Shown: positions 44,080-51,630 of the stretch, in pieces
Numbering within the stretch: position 1 is the stretch's first letter
Layout of the letters: each line of letters starts with the position of its first letter
Assembly (NCBI RefSeq): GCF_005887115.1
Contig: NZ_PNCJ01000004.1
Span: 1-64,000 of the forward strand
Length of the DNA stretch: 64,000 bases
Reading direction: 5' to 3'
Origin: Pseudoalteromonas rubra
GTDB taxonomy: Bacteria; Pseudomonadota; Gammaproteobacteria; Enterobacterales; Alteromonadaceae
The notes under the pieces: generated by a model
What the model saw: the letters and a program-made list of their open reading frames with translations, nothing else
Database searches by the model: none
Told to the model about the DNA's origin: nothing
Program-made: the position numbers and the translations under genes

Positions 44080-44484
44080 TTAAGGCAAACAACTGGCCTT
44101 GGTGAAGAAGTATCTTACTTCGTAGTCTTCACAGGTGGTGTAACTGCTGCTTCCGCCATTGCTGGAGTTCCAGCAGGCAAAGCCAGAGCTGTTATTGACC
44201 AGGTTTTGCCCGGTCAGGCTTGAGTCCAGCTTGTTGCCTTTGACCCGTGCAATTACCCCTGCAACATCGCTGGTGCTGCAACTGGCGCCGATGTTACCCA
44301 CTGACTGGTGGGAACTGAATAACTCATTATCGCCACTGGCAGGATCATCGCGGTCAAGCCAGTCAGTGGCATAGAGCCCGCCGTTAACCTGTGAACTGGC
44401 AATGCGATAAACGCCCAGTGAGTTCAGCTCTTTATTATCGGTGCCATGAAAGGCAAACAGTTGCTGGCTGAGTAGGTTGTACAA
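44080..44484 (-). pseudogene. C-terminal part of the PI-PLC-like gene, separated by frameshift
   Basis: A frame encoding HGTDNKELNSLGVYRIASSQ and, further on, NGGLYATDWLDRDDPASGD, GNIGASCSTSDV and a Cys-containing end (FACWNSSN, TCEDYEVRYFF, ASCLP). It has no plausible start of its own; its upstream end overlaps the last 20 codons of the phospholipase frame. Adding one base near 44464 joins the two into a 721-residue protein with matching Ser/Gly/Cys-rich style. The last 20 codons of the other frame (NCLPFMAPIIKS) look out of register. Confidence 0.65.
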
Positions 44485-46244
44485 CTGCCAGACGAAGTAC
44501 CGCCTTTGATTGACCTGCCATTGCTGGACGTCAGCTTCAGATAATACACCGTATCATAGCCATATTTGCCATCGTCTTTACAGATCTGCAGGCTTTTTAG
44601 GTGCTCGCCCTTGCTGCTGTCAAAGGTGAGTTTATCACCCCAGCTACCACCGTTTCCGCCGTAGGTAACGCACATTTCTGATGTGCCCACACTGGCATGA
44701 GACAGGCTCTGTTTGGTTTCGTAACAGGCCTGGAAACCATCTACCCGATTGTTTGAGCGAACCCGCACTGAGCTGAGATTAAAGGTGCCGCCCACCAGGG
44801 CTTTACGTTTTAATAAGGCAATATCGTTAAAGCCATCGCCTTTATTGGTCGAACCCACCGCAGTATTTTTGACGTACTGCCAGTCGATATGCTCATCCGC
44901 GTTAGACAGCCAGAAATCATCGAACGCCTTGTAATAGTTCACCCAGTGGTGCTCTGCACTGGCACCTATGGTGTTTTGTAGTTGCACATGCTCATAGGCA
45001 TTGAACGGCATCGCAAAGGTATAGCTGCCGCCCAAACTCTGACAATTCGCAAACCCCATCTCCCAGCTGCCCTTGCTGGTGGTCAGCTTCCAGTTACGAT
45101 TGTCATCCACACAGGCGTGGTACTGATAGGTGGAGCAAGCCTTGTCGACAATAGCGGCATCACTTTCGAGGCTGGCACAGTCACCCGAACCATTGGGCCG
45201 GTTCGATTTCCACGACCAGATAAAGTCTTCAATCTGGACTTCATTGGCACCATAGCCGCTGGCAGCGCTGGTGTTATTGGCCTCGACCAGCGCAAGTTCG
45301 AGAATTTGCGCGCCTTTGTTGGCCCACTTGCTGATCACATTGCTGCCAGTTTTACTTGAACTGGGACCATCCGGATTAAGCTGCGTCGCGCCATCAATGA
45401 TCACTGTCATGTTGTTGGCCAGATAATGCGCGGTCTGATCGCCGTTCATACACTCATTGCTGCCGTTCTGGCAAAACGGTTGATTGCTTTGCAGATTGCC
45501 ACTGGCATCGAAGGCATCGACGCCGATAAATACGGTATTCCAGAATTTAGAGTAACTGCCACTGCTGTGATAGGAACACAGGTTGCTGTGATCCCTGGGT
45601 GTTTGCACCACCGCGACCAGCTGCTTACCCGCTGCCAGAATGTCGCGTTTGGTGAGGTGCGACACCGGCAAAGAGGCACAGCTTTTATCGGCATAGCCCC
45701 AGTCAGAGGGCATCAGCAAATAATCACCGATGTCTTTTTGCAGGCGCTCGCCAATTTTGTTGTGCCAGTTTTTATGGTCGTTATGTTTGTACGATTCGAT
45801 TTTCAGTAACACCACTTCGTCCGGGTTGTCTTTCAGAAAGTCTTTAATGTCGTCTAACCCTTCCGACAGCTTTGCATGAAAGCTTGAACAAATGGCTTTA
45901 TTTTCCAGCGAGTTGTGGCACAGCATAGGGGTTGAATCAAAGGTGCCTTCCGGGTAAATATCAAATTCCATCACCCGTATGCCGCGTTTTAGCAGACTTT
46001 TGGGGGAATAGTACTGATTCACATCGGTATACGTACCTTTGCTCCAGGCATGTGAGGCATAGGCATTGTGCGCCCCGGCCCACAGAGTTTTAGAAAAAGG
46101 TGCAAAGTTATCTATCTGCCCTTGCAGATCCAGGCGGGTGACTTTCTCATCATCGGTATCTATTGCGGCATGCACCGTAAACGATGCGCCAGATGCCGCG
46201 ACTGCACCTGCCAGCAGCAACGCCAGTGTATTGCTTAGTTTCAT
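44424..46244 (-). CDS. Secreted PI-PLC-X-like phosphodiesterase with lectin-like C-terminus
   Basis: A 606-aa protein with a signal peptide (ending TVHAA). The PLC-type TIM barrel spans about residues 45-350: LWAGAHNAYASHAW (general-base His), RGIRVMEFDIYPEG, LCHNS (second His region), EVVLLKIESYK, then QLVAVVQTP, FIGVDAF and VIIDGATQLNPDG. Next comes a Cys-rich region (about 380-520), then a beta-rich end with CVTYGGNGGSWGDKLTFDSSKGEHLKSL that resembles jacalin- or VMO-like lectin repeats. The family cleaves phosphoinositides or glycosyl-phosphoinositides. The end is frameshifted relative to 44080-44484, so the true product may be 721 residues. Probable secreted enzyme, single gene. Confidence 0.8.
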   Translation of the reverse strand: MKLSNTLALLLAGAVAASGASFTVHAAIDTDDEKVTRLDLQGQIDNFAPFSKTLWAGAHNAYASHAWSKGTYTDVNQYYSPKSLLKRGIRVMEFDIYPEGTFDSTPMLCHNSLENKAICSSFHAKLSEGLDDIKDFLKDNPDEVVLLKIESYKHNDHKNWHNKIGERLQKDIGDYLLMPSDWGYADKSCASLPVSHLTKRDILAAGKQLVAVVQTPRDHSNLCSYHSSGSYSKFWNTVFIGVDAFDASGNLQSNQPFCQNGSNECMNGDQTAHYLANNMTVIIDGATQLNPDGPSSSKTGSNVISKWANKGAQILELALVEANNTSAASGYGANEVQIEDFIWSWKSNRPNGSGDCASLESDAAIVDKACSTYQYHACVDDNRNWKLTTSKGSWEMGFANCQSLGGSYTFAMPFNAYEHVQLQNTIGASAEHHWVNYYKAFDDFWLSNADEHIDWQYVKNTAVGSTNKGDGFNDIALLKRKALVGGTFNLSSVRVRSNNRVDGFQACYETKQSLSHASVGTSEMCVTYGGNGGSWGDKLTFDSSKGEHLKSLQICKDDGKYGYDTVYYLKLTSSNGRSIKGGTSSGSCTTYSASNCLPFMAPIIKS

Positions 46245-46958
46245 GGTAAAAATCCTCTCCTTTTAGTGTGAAGCTGGTCCTTAATCAGAGTGCCGTTTAC
46301 GCACCCCGTACGAGCAACCGCGGCAAATATAGGCTTCAAAAGTGCAATAAGTGTGAAGATGAGAGTTTTAGCTCTAATTGTGATTGGTTTGAGTATTTCC
46401 AGCCTCTTTTTGTAGTGAGAAAAAGACCTAACCTTGGTACGCGGGTAGTTTTATGGAAAAAGTAAACGGAATGTATTTCAAAAACTGTAGTAGAAATGAA
46501 GGCATGAGAACGGGGAAATTACTAATATGCAGCTCGGTATTTTGCTGCTATTACGAACTCGACAAACCTCTTCATTATCCGGCAGCTTGCCAGCCTACAG
46601 CACTATTATGTCCTGCTAACGTCGAACTTAACCGTCATCCCGGACGCGTGCGGGCCGGGATCTATTAACCAGCAATTCTGCGGCTTCTTCTGGTCGCGGA
46701 CCTAACCAACCCTGCTGTCGTCCCGGACGCGTGCGAGCCGGGATCTATTAACCAGCAATACTGTGGCTCCTTCCGGTCACGAACCCAACCAACCCCACTG
46801 CCATCCCGGACGCGTGCGAGCATGCAATGCAGCGGTATCTTGCTCTCACAGAGAGGTAATTCATGGCGAATCACCCAAATCCCTCAGATATACTCTAAAT
46901 TGAAATTCGACTTTTATTTTCCACCAGGCGCTAAATGCACCCGATGGAAAGCACATAA
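46245..46958. other. Intergenic region between PLC-like gene and thiazoline-reductase gene
   Basis: The first 350 bp hold the phospholipase promoter and AT-rich sequence without a gene. The second half is made of dispersed-repeat copies (see 46630-46835). No coding region is supported. Confidence 0.55.
46630..46835 (+). repeat. Three tandem copies of the dispersed REP-like repeat
   Basis: Copies start at about 46634, 46717 and 46800, about 83 bp apart. Core: GTCATCCCGGACGCGTGCGG then GCCGGGATCTATTAACCAGC; then a spacer with GGCTTCTTCTGGTCGCGGAC. The third copy breaks off after CGTGCGAG. The arms ATCCCGG and CCGGGAT form a hairpin around the GACGCGTGCGGG-type loop. Confidence 0.85.
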
Positions 46959-47930
46959 TTATGCGGCGCAGTCGTCTTTGGCCCGGGGCTGTAATTCCAT
47001 TAGCACAGCCTGCCACAACCCGCTCAGGGCTAATAAATAATCTGGCTGCTGGTATACCGGCTGTGTTTCGCCTTGTACTGTGGCTGCTAATGTCGCAATG
47101 GCGGCAAGGTTGCACTGATCTCTGTGGCCCATGAGCTGTTGTTTGTCCATGGGCGCAAGCTCAACAGGCATATAGGTTCGCCAGGTCTCAACTGGCAGGC
47201 TTTGGCTGGAAGGAAACCAGCTTAACGGGCCGGTGGTTTCACTGAGTGTTAAGGTGCCATGCGGAAATAGCGCAGAGCACTGATGGTTTAAAAAAGTCGC
47301 GCTGCCGTCATCCTCAGCGGACGAAAAGTTCTGGCACAAGAGCGAGATTGTGAGGTTGTCGGTTTTGAGCATAACCGGCTGAAACGCCATAGGCTCGCCG
47401 CCGTATTTGATGACCTCGAGTCCTGCAAACCCACCGAGTGCACGGCCCAACAGATCCAGCGCAGAATAAAGCGTTCTTAAATTAGCGCCCATGGCATAAT
47501 GCATACAGCTAAATCCTTGCTGATACGCGCTCAGGATTGATTGTAAAAATGCCTGGGGGGCGTAGAGGTCGGCAAAGTGACCATTGACGTGAAAATACAC
47601 CTGATGCTGCTCGGCAAGTGCCAGTGCTTTTTGTACAAATGCCTGGTCAACGGGGTGCTCACATAACACGGAGACGCCTTGCTTTAACAGAGATAATACG
47701 ATGGCCTGGCCAGCGTCGCCCGATACTGCGACACATGCGATATCAATGGAATCAGCCGGTACTGTGGCAACATCCGTGTAATAGGGCACGCCCAGTTGCT
47801 GTGCAATCTGCTGAGAATGTTCACTGCCTTTTGACAGGACACCCACACAGGTGAAGCTGTCTTGTGGAAATTGGGTTAAAGCGCGAATATAGGTGGAACC
47901 GTAGTGGGTACCACAAACGAGTACTTTCAT
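46959..47930 (-). CDS. Thiazolinyl-imide-reductase-like oxidoreductase
   Basis: A 323-aa protein with an N-terminal Rossmann domain: VLVCGTHYGSTYIRALTQFP in place of the usual GxGxxG, then FTCVGVLSKGSEHSQQIAQQLGVPYYTD, IACVAVSGD and VSVLCEHPV. The middle and C-terminal parts (FHVNGHFADLY, NLRTLYSALDLLGRALGG) match the thiazolinyl imide reductase type (Irp3/PchG) within the Gfo/Idh/MocA superfamily. Irp3 and PchG reduce a thiazoline to a thiazolidine with NADPH on siderophore NRPS lines. Here there is no siderophore NRPS; the upstream gene, 14 bp away, is a YcaO cyclodehydratase that would make thiazolines. So the likely substrate is the modified peptide. Last gene of the unit. Confidence 0.8.
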   Translation of the reverse strand: MKVLVCGTHYGSTYIRALTQFPQDSFTCVGVLSKGSEHSQQIAQQLGVPYYTDVATVPADSIDIACVAVSGDAGQAIVLSLLKQGVSVLCEHPVDQAFVQKALALAEQHQVYFHVNGHFADLYAPQAFLQSILSAYQQGFSCMHYAMGANLRTLYSALDLLGRALGGFAGLEVIKYGGEPMAFQPVMLKTDNLTISLLCQNFSSAEDDGSATFLNHQCSALFPHGTLTLSETTGPLSWFPSSQSLPVETWRTYMPVELAPMDKQQLMGHRDQCNLAAIATLAATVQGETQPVYQQPDYLLALSGLWQAVLMELQPRAKDDCAA

Positions 47931-47944
47931 AATATTGTCCTTTT

Positions 47945-50377
47945 CTAAGCAATTGGATGTGGTTCTTTATTAACCGGACGTCCTTGCAGTAACTTGCGCA
48001 GCCTAGGGTTGTCTACCCGTTTAAACTGCTCACCAAAGTGGATGGGCTGCATGTTGACACCGATGGCACGCGCAACCCTGAACGGGCTGAGTGCCATATC
48101 GGGTGAAGTAACATCTACAATAGCGATTTCTACGCCTGCTTCATCCAGGCGTTGTTTGAGTTGGCTCACGTGTGTGATCACTTCATACGGCCAGTCTTCC
48201 AGCGTTTTCGCCTCGCTGATTGGTCGGCGCATAAAGTCAAAGGCAGCAAGTTTGCTGTTACTAAAATAATAAGCCGCGTGATCTTCCAGGCCGGTTACCT
48301 CACTGACCTGCTGAGGGATTTTTTGCCCTGAGCGCATCAACTGGCACAGATAAGGCATCACATGGCCTTGCTCCAGCAGCGCTTTGCGCATAGCCACTTT
48401 GATATCACCATGCGTGGCCAGGGCCACAGAGGCAGCAGGAGTGCGATAGCCGTCTCCCAGTGCCAGACATACAACTGTGGGTACGTGTAATCCCACATCC
48501 AGCAAGTAACACTCAAGCTCAATGCCAAGTTCAGTTAACTCCTCAATCATTAAGCGCATTTTGCCACGGTTAAGTGCCTCATAACTGAGCCGTTCGCAGG
48601 GCTGTTGTGCATACCAGGTGAGCATCATGGCGTCGCGCTCAATGAGTTCATAACAGGCTCTGAGCGCAGCATCATCATTGTTTTGACCAGCTGCGAGCCC
48701 GTTTGACGACACCTGACTAAATTGCTCTTTATAAGGACAGGCAAAGTTAAAATAGCTGACCAACGCCGGCACCCAGACTGGGTCATTGGTTGCCAGCCAG
48801 CTGCCGCGACACCAGTGTATTTTTTGTTTTCTGTGCCATTTGTGAAACGGGAAATTGGGGGTGCTGTATTGCTTATTGGAATACAGCACCAAAGTATCCG
48901 GGTCGACATAGTCACCGTTTAACTGGCTAATTGAGGCATATTTACAATCACTCAATTGGTATCTGGCCGCTGAGTAGCGCTCCAGTGCCTCACCAACCGC
49001 ACTGATATGTGCTGAAATCGTATCTAACCCTTTACCGGATCCGACCTGGCCTGCGGCTCTTGGGTCAAACTCGCCCTCGGTAAACGAGGAGACCCCGGCA
49101 GATGCGGTGATTGGGAAGTCAGGTAAATGTGGCGCATGCCCCGTGAGCTGGCGGACTATCCCAGTTACCGGGTCCACCCAGCCTTCAAATAGCGATTTAA
49201 ATTGCTCAACATCCCGGAGCTGATTAAGAGGATTGTCAGCAGAGTGGCTATCGCGGTGCATGGATAACGCATGGGTGGTTGCATGGCTATGATCAAACCC
49301 ACATACCTCACACCAGGGAATAGGGATAATGGCATGTTTTTCAGCCTGGTGCGTAACCAGGTTTTGCACCATGACACGCGATACCAGTTCGCTTTCGCTA
49401 TAGCCCCAAAGAATTTTTAGTGCCTCCATGGCAAGCTGTTGGCCCGTGATGGCAGACATAGGTGTGAGCATGCTGCGGGCACGGCCATCGCGATTCTTTT
49501 TATGGCTTTTTTCTAATTCGTGCGCCAGCTCGCCATGTTGTTCTGTGCCCAGCTTTCTGAGCCGCAAACAGTTCCAGCATGAGCCTGAGTGAGCGTCGTC
49601 TGCATTGACCACCGGACCAATCCAGCTCTCCAGACCATTCAGGTGACCATAGAGGGTTTTAATCTTGTGTTGATGCACATATTCAGAGACTGTGTGTGAC
49701 CAAAAATGTGCATCTTTACTGAAAGTGACAATGGCCAAATCCCAGTCACTTGAAGGGCTGCCTAAGTGTGGGTGCTCGCTGGTGAGCGTTGAGTGGCTGA
49801 TCTGCATCCAGGGGTTGCGCTGTTGCAGGGCCGCTTTAAACACCTGAGCTCTGGGTTTGCCAATATCTTGTGGGGTAAGAAAGCGGTGGCATGTTAAGTC
49901 GTCACTGGTGATAGTTTCTTTATCTAATAAATGAATATGGCCGACTCCCGCTGTGCCCAGCTCTTCCAGTAGTGTCACTGCCCAGGGCTCGAGGCCGACG
50001 ACGAGTACCCGGCAGGGATCAAGGGAGTACACCTGACTTTGGCTATGAGGTTGCTGGTTAGTTTGCTGCCAGGGCCGTAAAAAGCGCGTTTGTACTATAC
50101 CGGGCGGCTTAAACTCGAGTTGTTCAGAGACTTCTTCTAACAAACCATACTGGCTAAGCAGTTGCAGCACAGCCTCAATACTCGAATCGGCATATTCAGG
50201 TAAGCGGGTGCAAATTTCAGCCTGCGTCAGCTCGCCCTGTAGTAGTGGCAGGATCTTTTCAACAAAGTCTGAGGTATCCCGACCGTGAACCTGAAAGTCT
50301 CCCAAATCTGAACTTAATAACACACCGTTACTGTTGGGATTAATGCTTGCAGCCGGGGTTAATCTTAGCTTTTTCAT
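47945..50377 (-). CDS. Fused azoline-forming cyclodehydratase (RRE/E1-like + YcaO)
   Basis: An 810-aa fusion. Residues 1-95 form a winged-helix RiPP recognition element (FQVHGRDTSDFVEKILPLL ... LQLLSQYGLLEE). Residues 115-400 are E1-like (VLVVGLEPWAVTLLEELGTAGVGHIHLLD) with a tetra-Cys zinc site, CWNC (about 268) and CEVC (about 357). Residues 405-800 are YcaO: the ATP/Mg motifs are AVGEALERYSA (about 462) and ACYELIERDA (about 578). The C-terminus ends KEPHPIA, close to the Pro-rich ends of azoline-forming YcaOs. It would use ATP to cyclise Cys (or Ser/Thr) of a leader-bound peptide to thiazolines. The Cys-rich protein gene lies 64 bp upstream. No flavin dehydrogenase gene is present, so oxidation to thiazoles is not expected. 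Confidence 0.92.
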   Translation of the reverse strand: MKKLRLTPAASINPNSNGVLLSSDLGDFQVHGRDTSDFVEKILPLLQGELTQAEICTRLPEYADSSIEAVLQLLSQYGLLEEVSEQLEFKPPGIVQTRFLRPWQQTNQQPHSQSQVYSLDPCRVLVVGLEPWAVTLLEELGTAGVGHIHLLDKETITSDDLTCHRFLTPQDIGKPRAQVFKAALQQRNPWMQISHSTLTSEHPHLGSPSSDWDLAIVTFSKDAHFWSHTVSEYVHQHKIKTLYGHLNGLESWIGPVVNADDAHSGSCWNCLRLRKLGTEQHGELAHELEKSHKKNRDGRARSMLTPMSAITGQQLAMEALKILWGYSESELVSRVMVQNLVTHQAEKHAIIPIPWCEVCGFDHSHATTHALSMHRDSHSADNPLNQLRDVEQFKSLFEGWVDPVTGIVRQLTGHAPHLPDFPITASAGVSSFTEGEFDPRAAGQVGSGKGLDTISAHISAVGEALERYSAARYQLSDCKYASISQLNGDYVDPDTLVLYSNKQYSTPNFPFHKWHRKQKIHWCRGSWLATNDPVWVPALVSYFNFACPYKEQFSQVSSNGLAAGQNNDDAALRACYELIERDAMMLTWYAQQPCERLSYEALNRGKMRLMIEELTELGIELECYLLDVGLHVPTVVCLALGDGYRTPAASVALATHGDIKVAMRKALLEQGHVMPYLCQLMRSGQKIPQQVSEVTGLEDHAAYYFSNSKLAAFDFMRRPISEAKTLEDWPYEVITHVSQLKQRLDEAGVEIAIVDVTSPDMALSPFRVARAIGVNMQPIHFGEQFKRVDNPRLRKLLQGRPVNKEPHPIA

Positions 50378-50400
50378 AAATTAAACATCCAATTTCAGAA

Positions 50401-50429
50401 GACACTCCCCGCACAAAGCGGGGAGTGTC
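50401..50429 (-). other. Strong intercistronic hairpin between precursor and YcaO genes
   Basis: A perfect 12-bp stem, GACACTCCCCGC / GCGGGGAGTGTC with a 5-nt loop, in the 64-bp gap. On the coding strand it is followed by TTCTG rather than a T tract, so it is more likely a partial terminator or a 3'-end protecting structure. This would give much more precursor than enzyme from one transcript. Confidence 0.7.
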
Positions 50430-50441
50430 AATAACCGCGTG

Positions 50442-51479
50442 CTAGCCGCCGGTACTGCATGGTGTGCAAGTTACACATTGGTAACACTGCACACATTGGT
50501 GGGCGCATTGAACGCATTGATGAGCACACTGCACACACTGGTGGGCGCATTGAACGCATTGATGAGCACATTGCACACAATGGTGGGTGCACTGAAGACA
50601 TTGATGAGCACACTGCACACATTGGTAAGTGCACTGAGCGCATTGATAAGCACACTGCACACATTGAGATGCACACTGATAACATTGCGCACAGAAGTTC
50701 ACGACGCAAGGGTAGCAGGTGTCACATTTGGTGATATGTGCGCACTGCTGGCAAAGCACCTTCTGTTCCGTTTGACATAAAGCACAAAAATTCACGGTGC
50801 ACGGATAACAGGTGTCACATTTACTAACTGGCTGACACTGCTGGCAGAAGTTCACGATACACGGATAACAGGTTTCGCATTTGGTGATGGTACATTGCTG
50901 GCATTGGCCGTTTTGACCCGGCTGGCACATGACACAGAAAGTCACAATACAGGGGTAACAAGTATCACACTTAGTGACAGACTCGCACTGCTGGCAAAGG
51001 GTACATGGATAGCAATAGACGCATTGCGTGACCGGGGCACATTGCTGACAGAAGTTAACAATACAAGGGTAGCAAGTATCGCACTGAGTGACAGGGGCGC
51101 ATTGCTGACATTGCAGAGTCTGGCCCGGTTGACACTGTACGCAGAAAGTCACGATACATGGATAACACGTGACACAGTTAGTGACAGGGTCACAGGTTAC
51201 GCATTTATGGGTTGACTCACATTGTACGCAGGCAACACAGGGGGTTGGTGGGCCCAGCGGCTGATAGCTGGTACCAACAGGTGCGCAGGTTGCACAGAGT
51301 GTGATTGTACACGGAGCACATAAGACGGTTGGTGCGGCACAGGGCGCACACGGTGTGCAGTAGTAGCAGACAGCACAGTCTGCAATGCCAGACGGGTTAC
51401 AGCGTGCCTCTAGTGCTTTGACTTTTGAGGTGAGCTCAGTTACCTGTAACTGAAGTTCTTTGATAGCTTGTTCGCTCAT
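50442..51479 (-). CDS. Giant Cys-rich RiPP precursor-like protein (about 78 Cys)
   Basis: A 345-aa protein. Residues 1-26 form a Leu/heptad-type helix (MSEQAIKELQLQVTELTSKV), the likely leader. From residue 27 the chain is built from CxxC units: about 78 Cys by my count. Two repeat classes occur: CDTCYPCIVNFCQQC-type 25-30-residue units (about 85-265) and tandem 7-residue CVQCAHQ units (about 270-330). It ends TPCSTGG. Ser is scarce; Gln, Val, Thr, Tyr and Pro fill the gaps. It has no signal peptide or GG cleavage site after the leader. AAGGAAAGTAC precedes the ATG. The adjacent YcaO and thiazoline-reductase genes argue that the Cys are heterocyclised; as an unmodified protein it would be a metal-thiolate binder. 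Confidence 0.82.
   Translation of the reverse strand: MSEQAIKELQLQVTELTSKVKALEARCNPSGIADCAVCYYCTPCAPCAAPTVLCAPCTITLCATCAPVGTSYQPLGPPTPCVACVQCESTHKCVTCDPVTNCVTCYPCIVTFCVQCQPGQTLQCQQCAPVTQCDTCYPCIVNFCQQCAPVTQCVYCYPCTLCQQCESVTKCDTCYPCIVTFCVMCQPGQNGQCQQCTITKCETCYPCIVNFCQQCQPVSKCDTCYPCTVNFCALCQTEQKVLCQQCAHITKCDTCYPCVVNFCAQCYQCASQCVQCAYQCAQCTYQCVQCAHQCLQCTHHCVQCAHQCVQCAHQCVQCAHQCVQCAHQCVQCYQCVTCTPCSTGG
50498..50665. repeat. Four tandem 42-bp repeats inside the Cys-rich gene
   Basis: Units start at 50498, 50540, 50582 and 50624. Read on the plus strand each begins GGTGGGCGCATTGAACGCAT or a close variant and ends with a GCACACATT-type stretch; 42 bp equals two CVQCAHQ heptads. The first two are almost identical and the outer copies more diverged, as expected for recent in-frame duplication. 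They are coding repeats, not CRISPR. Confidence 0.88.
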
Positions 51480-51512
51480 CGTACTTTCCTTAAGTTAAGT
51501 TTATTGTGTTAT

Positions 51513-51529
51513 TTGGTATCGCATACCAA
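51513..51529. promoter_or_regulatory. Palindrome upstream of the Cys-rich gene, possible operator
   Basis: A perfect inverted repeat, TTGGTAT / ATACCAA with a 3-bp centre (CGC), whose near edge is 33 bp before the ATG of the Cys-rich gene. The position near the presumed promoter and the perfect symmetry suggest a repressor or activator site. I cannot match it to a known regulator. Confidence 0.5.
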
Positions 51530-51609
51530 CAACAACCTAGGTTTGTTGCTTGCCCCATGCGTGTTATCAGTGGCAAACAGCATGTCTTTAAAAGACACAT
51601 TCATCACAT

Positions 51610-51630
51610 TGCAATAGGGTATCTATTGCA
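51610..51630. other. Hairpin at the end of the leader-fused heme-binding-like gene
   Basis: An 8-bp inverted repeat TGCAATAG / CTATTGCA with a 5-nt loop, overlapping the stop codon of the minus-strand gene ending at 51623. No T tract follows on the minus strand. It may trim or stabilise the upstream transcript. Confidence 0.4.

Noticed and set aside
50498..50665. Regular 42-bp repeats that might look like a CRISPR array
   Set aside because: The repeats are contiguous, without unique spacers, and keep a coding frame (two heptads per unit). No cas gene is in the window.
50439..50780. Long plus-strand open frames opposite the Cys-rich gene
   Set aside because: They are mirror images of the repetitive TGC/CAC-rich coding strand; no ribosome site or protein-like features. 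The minus-strand frame fits a leader, a start site and the YcaO context.
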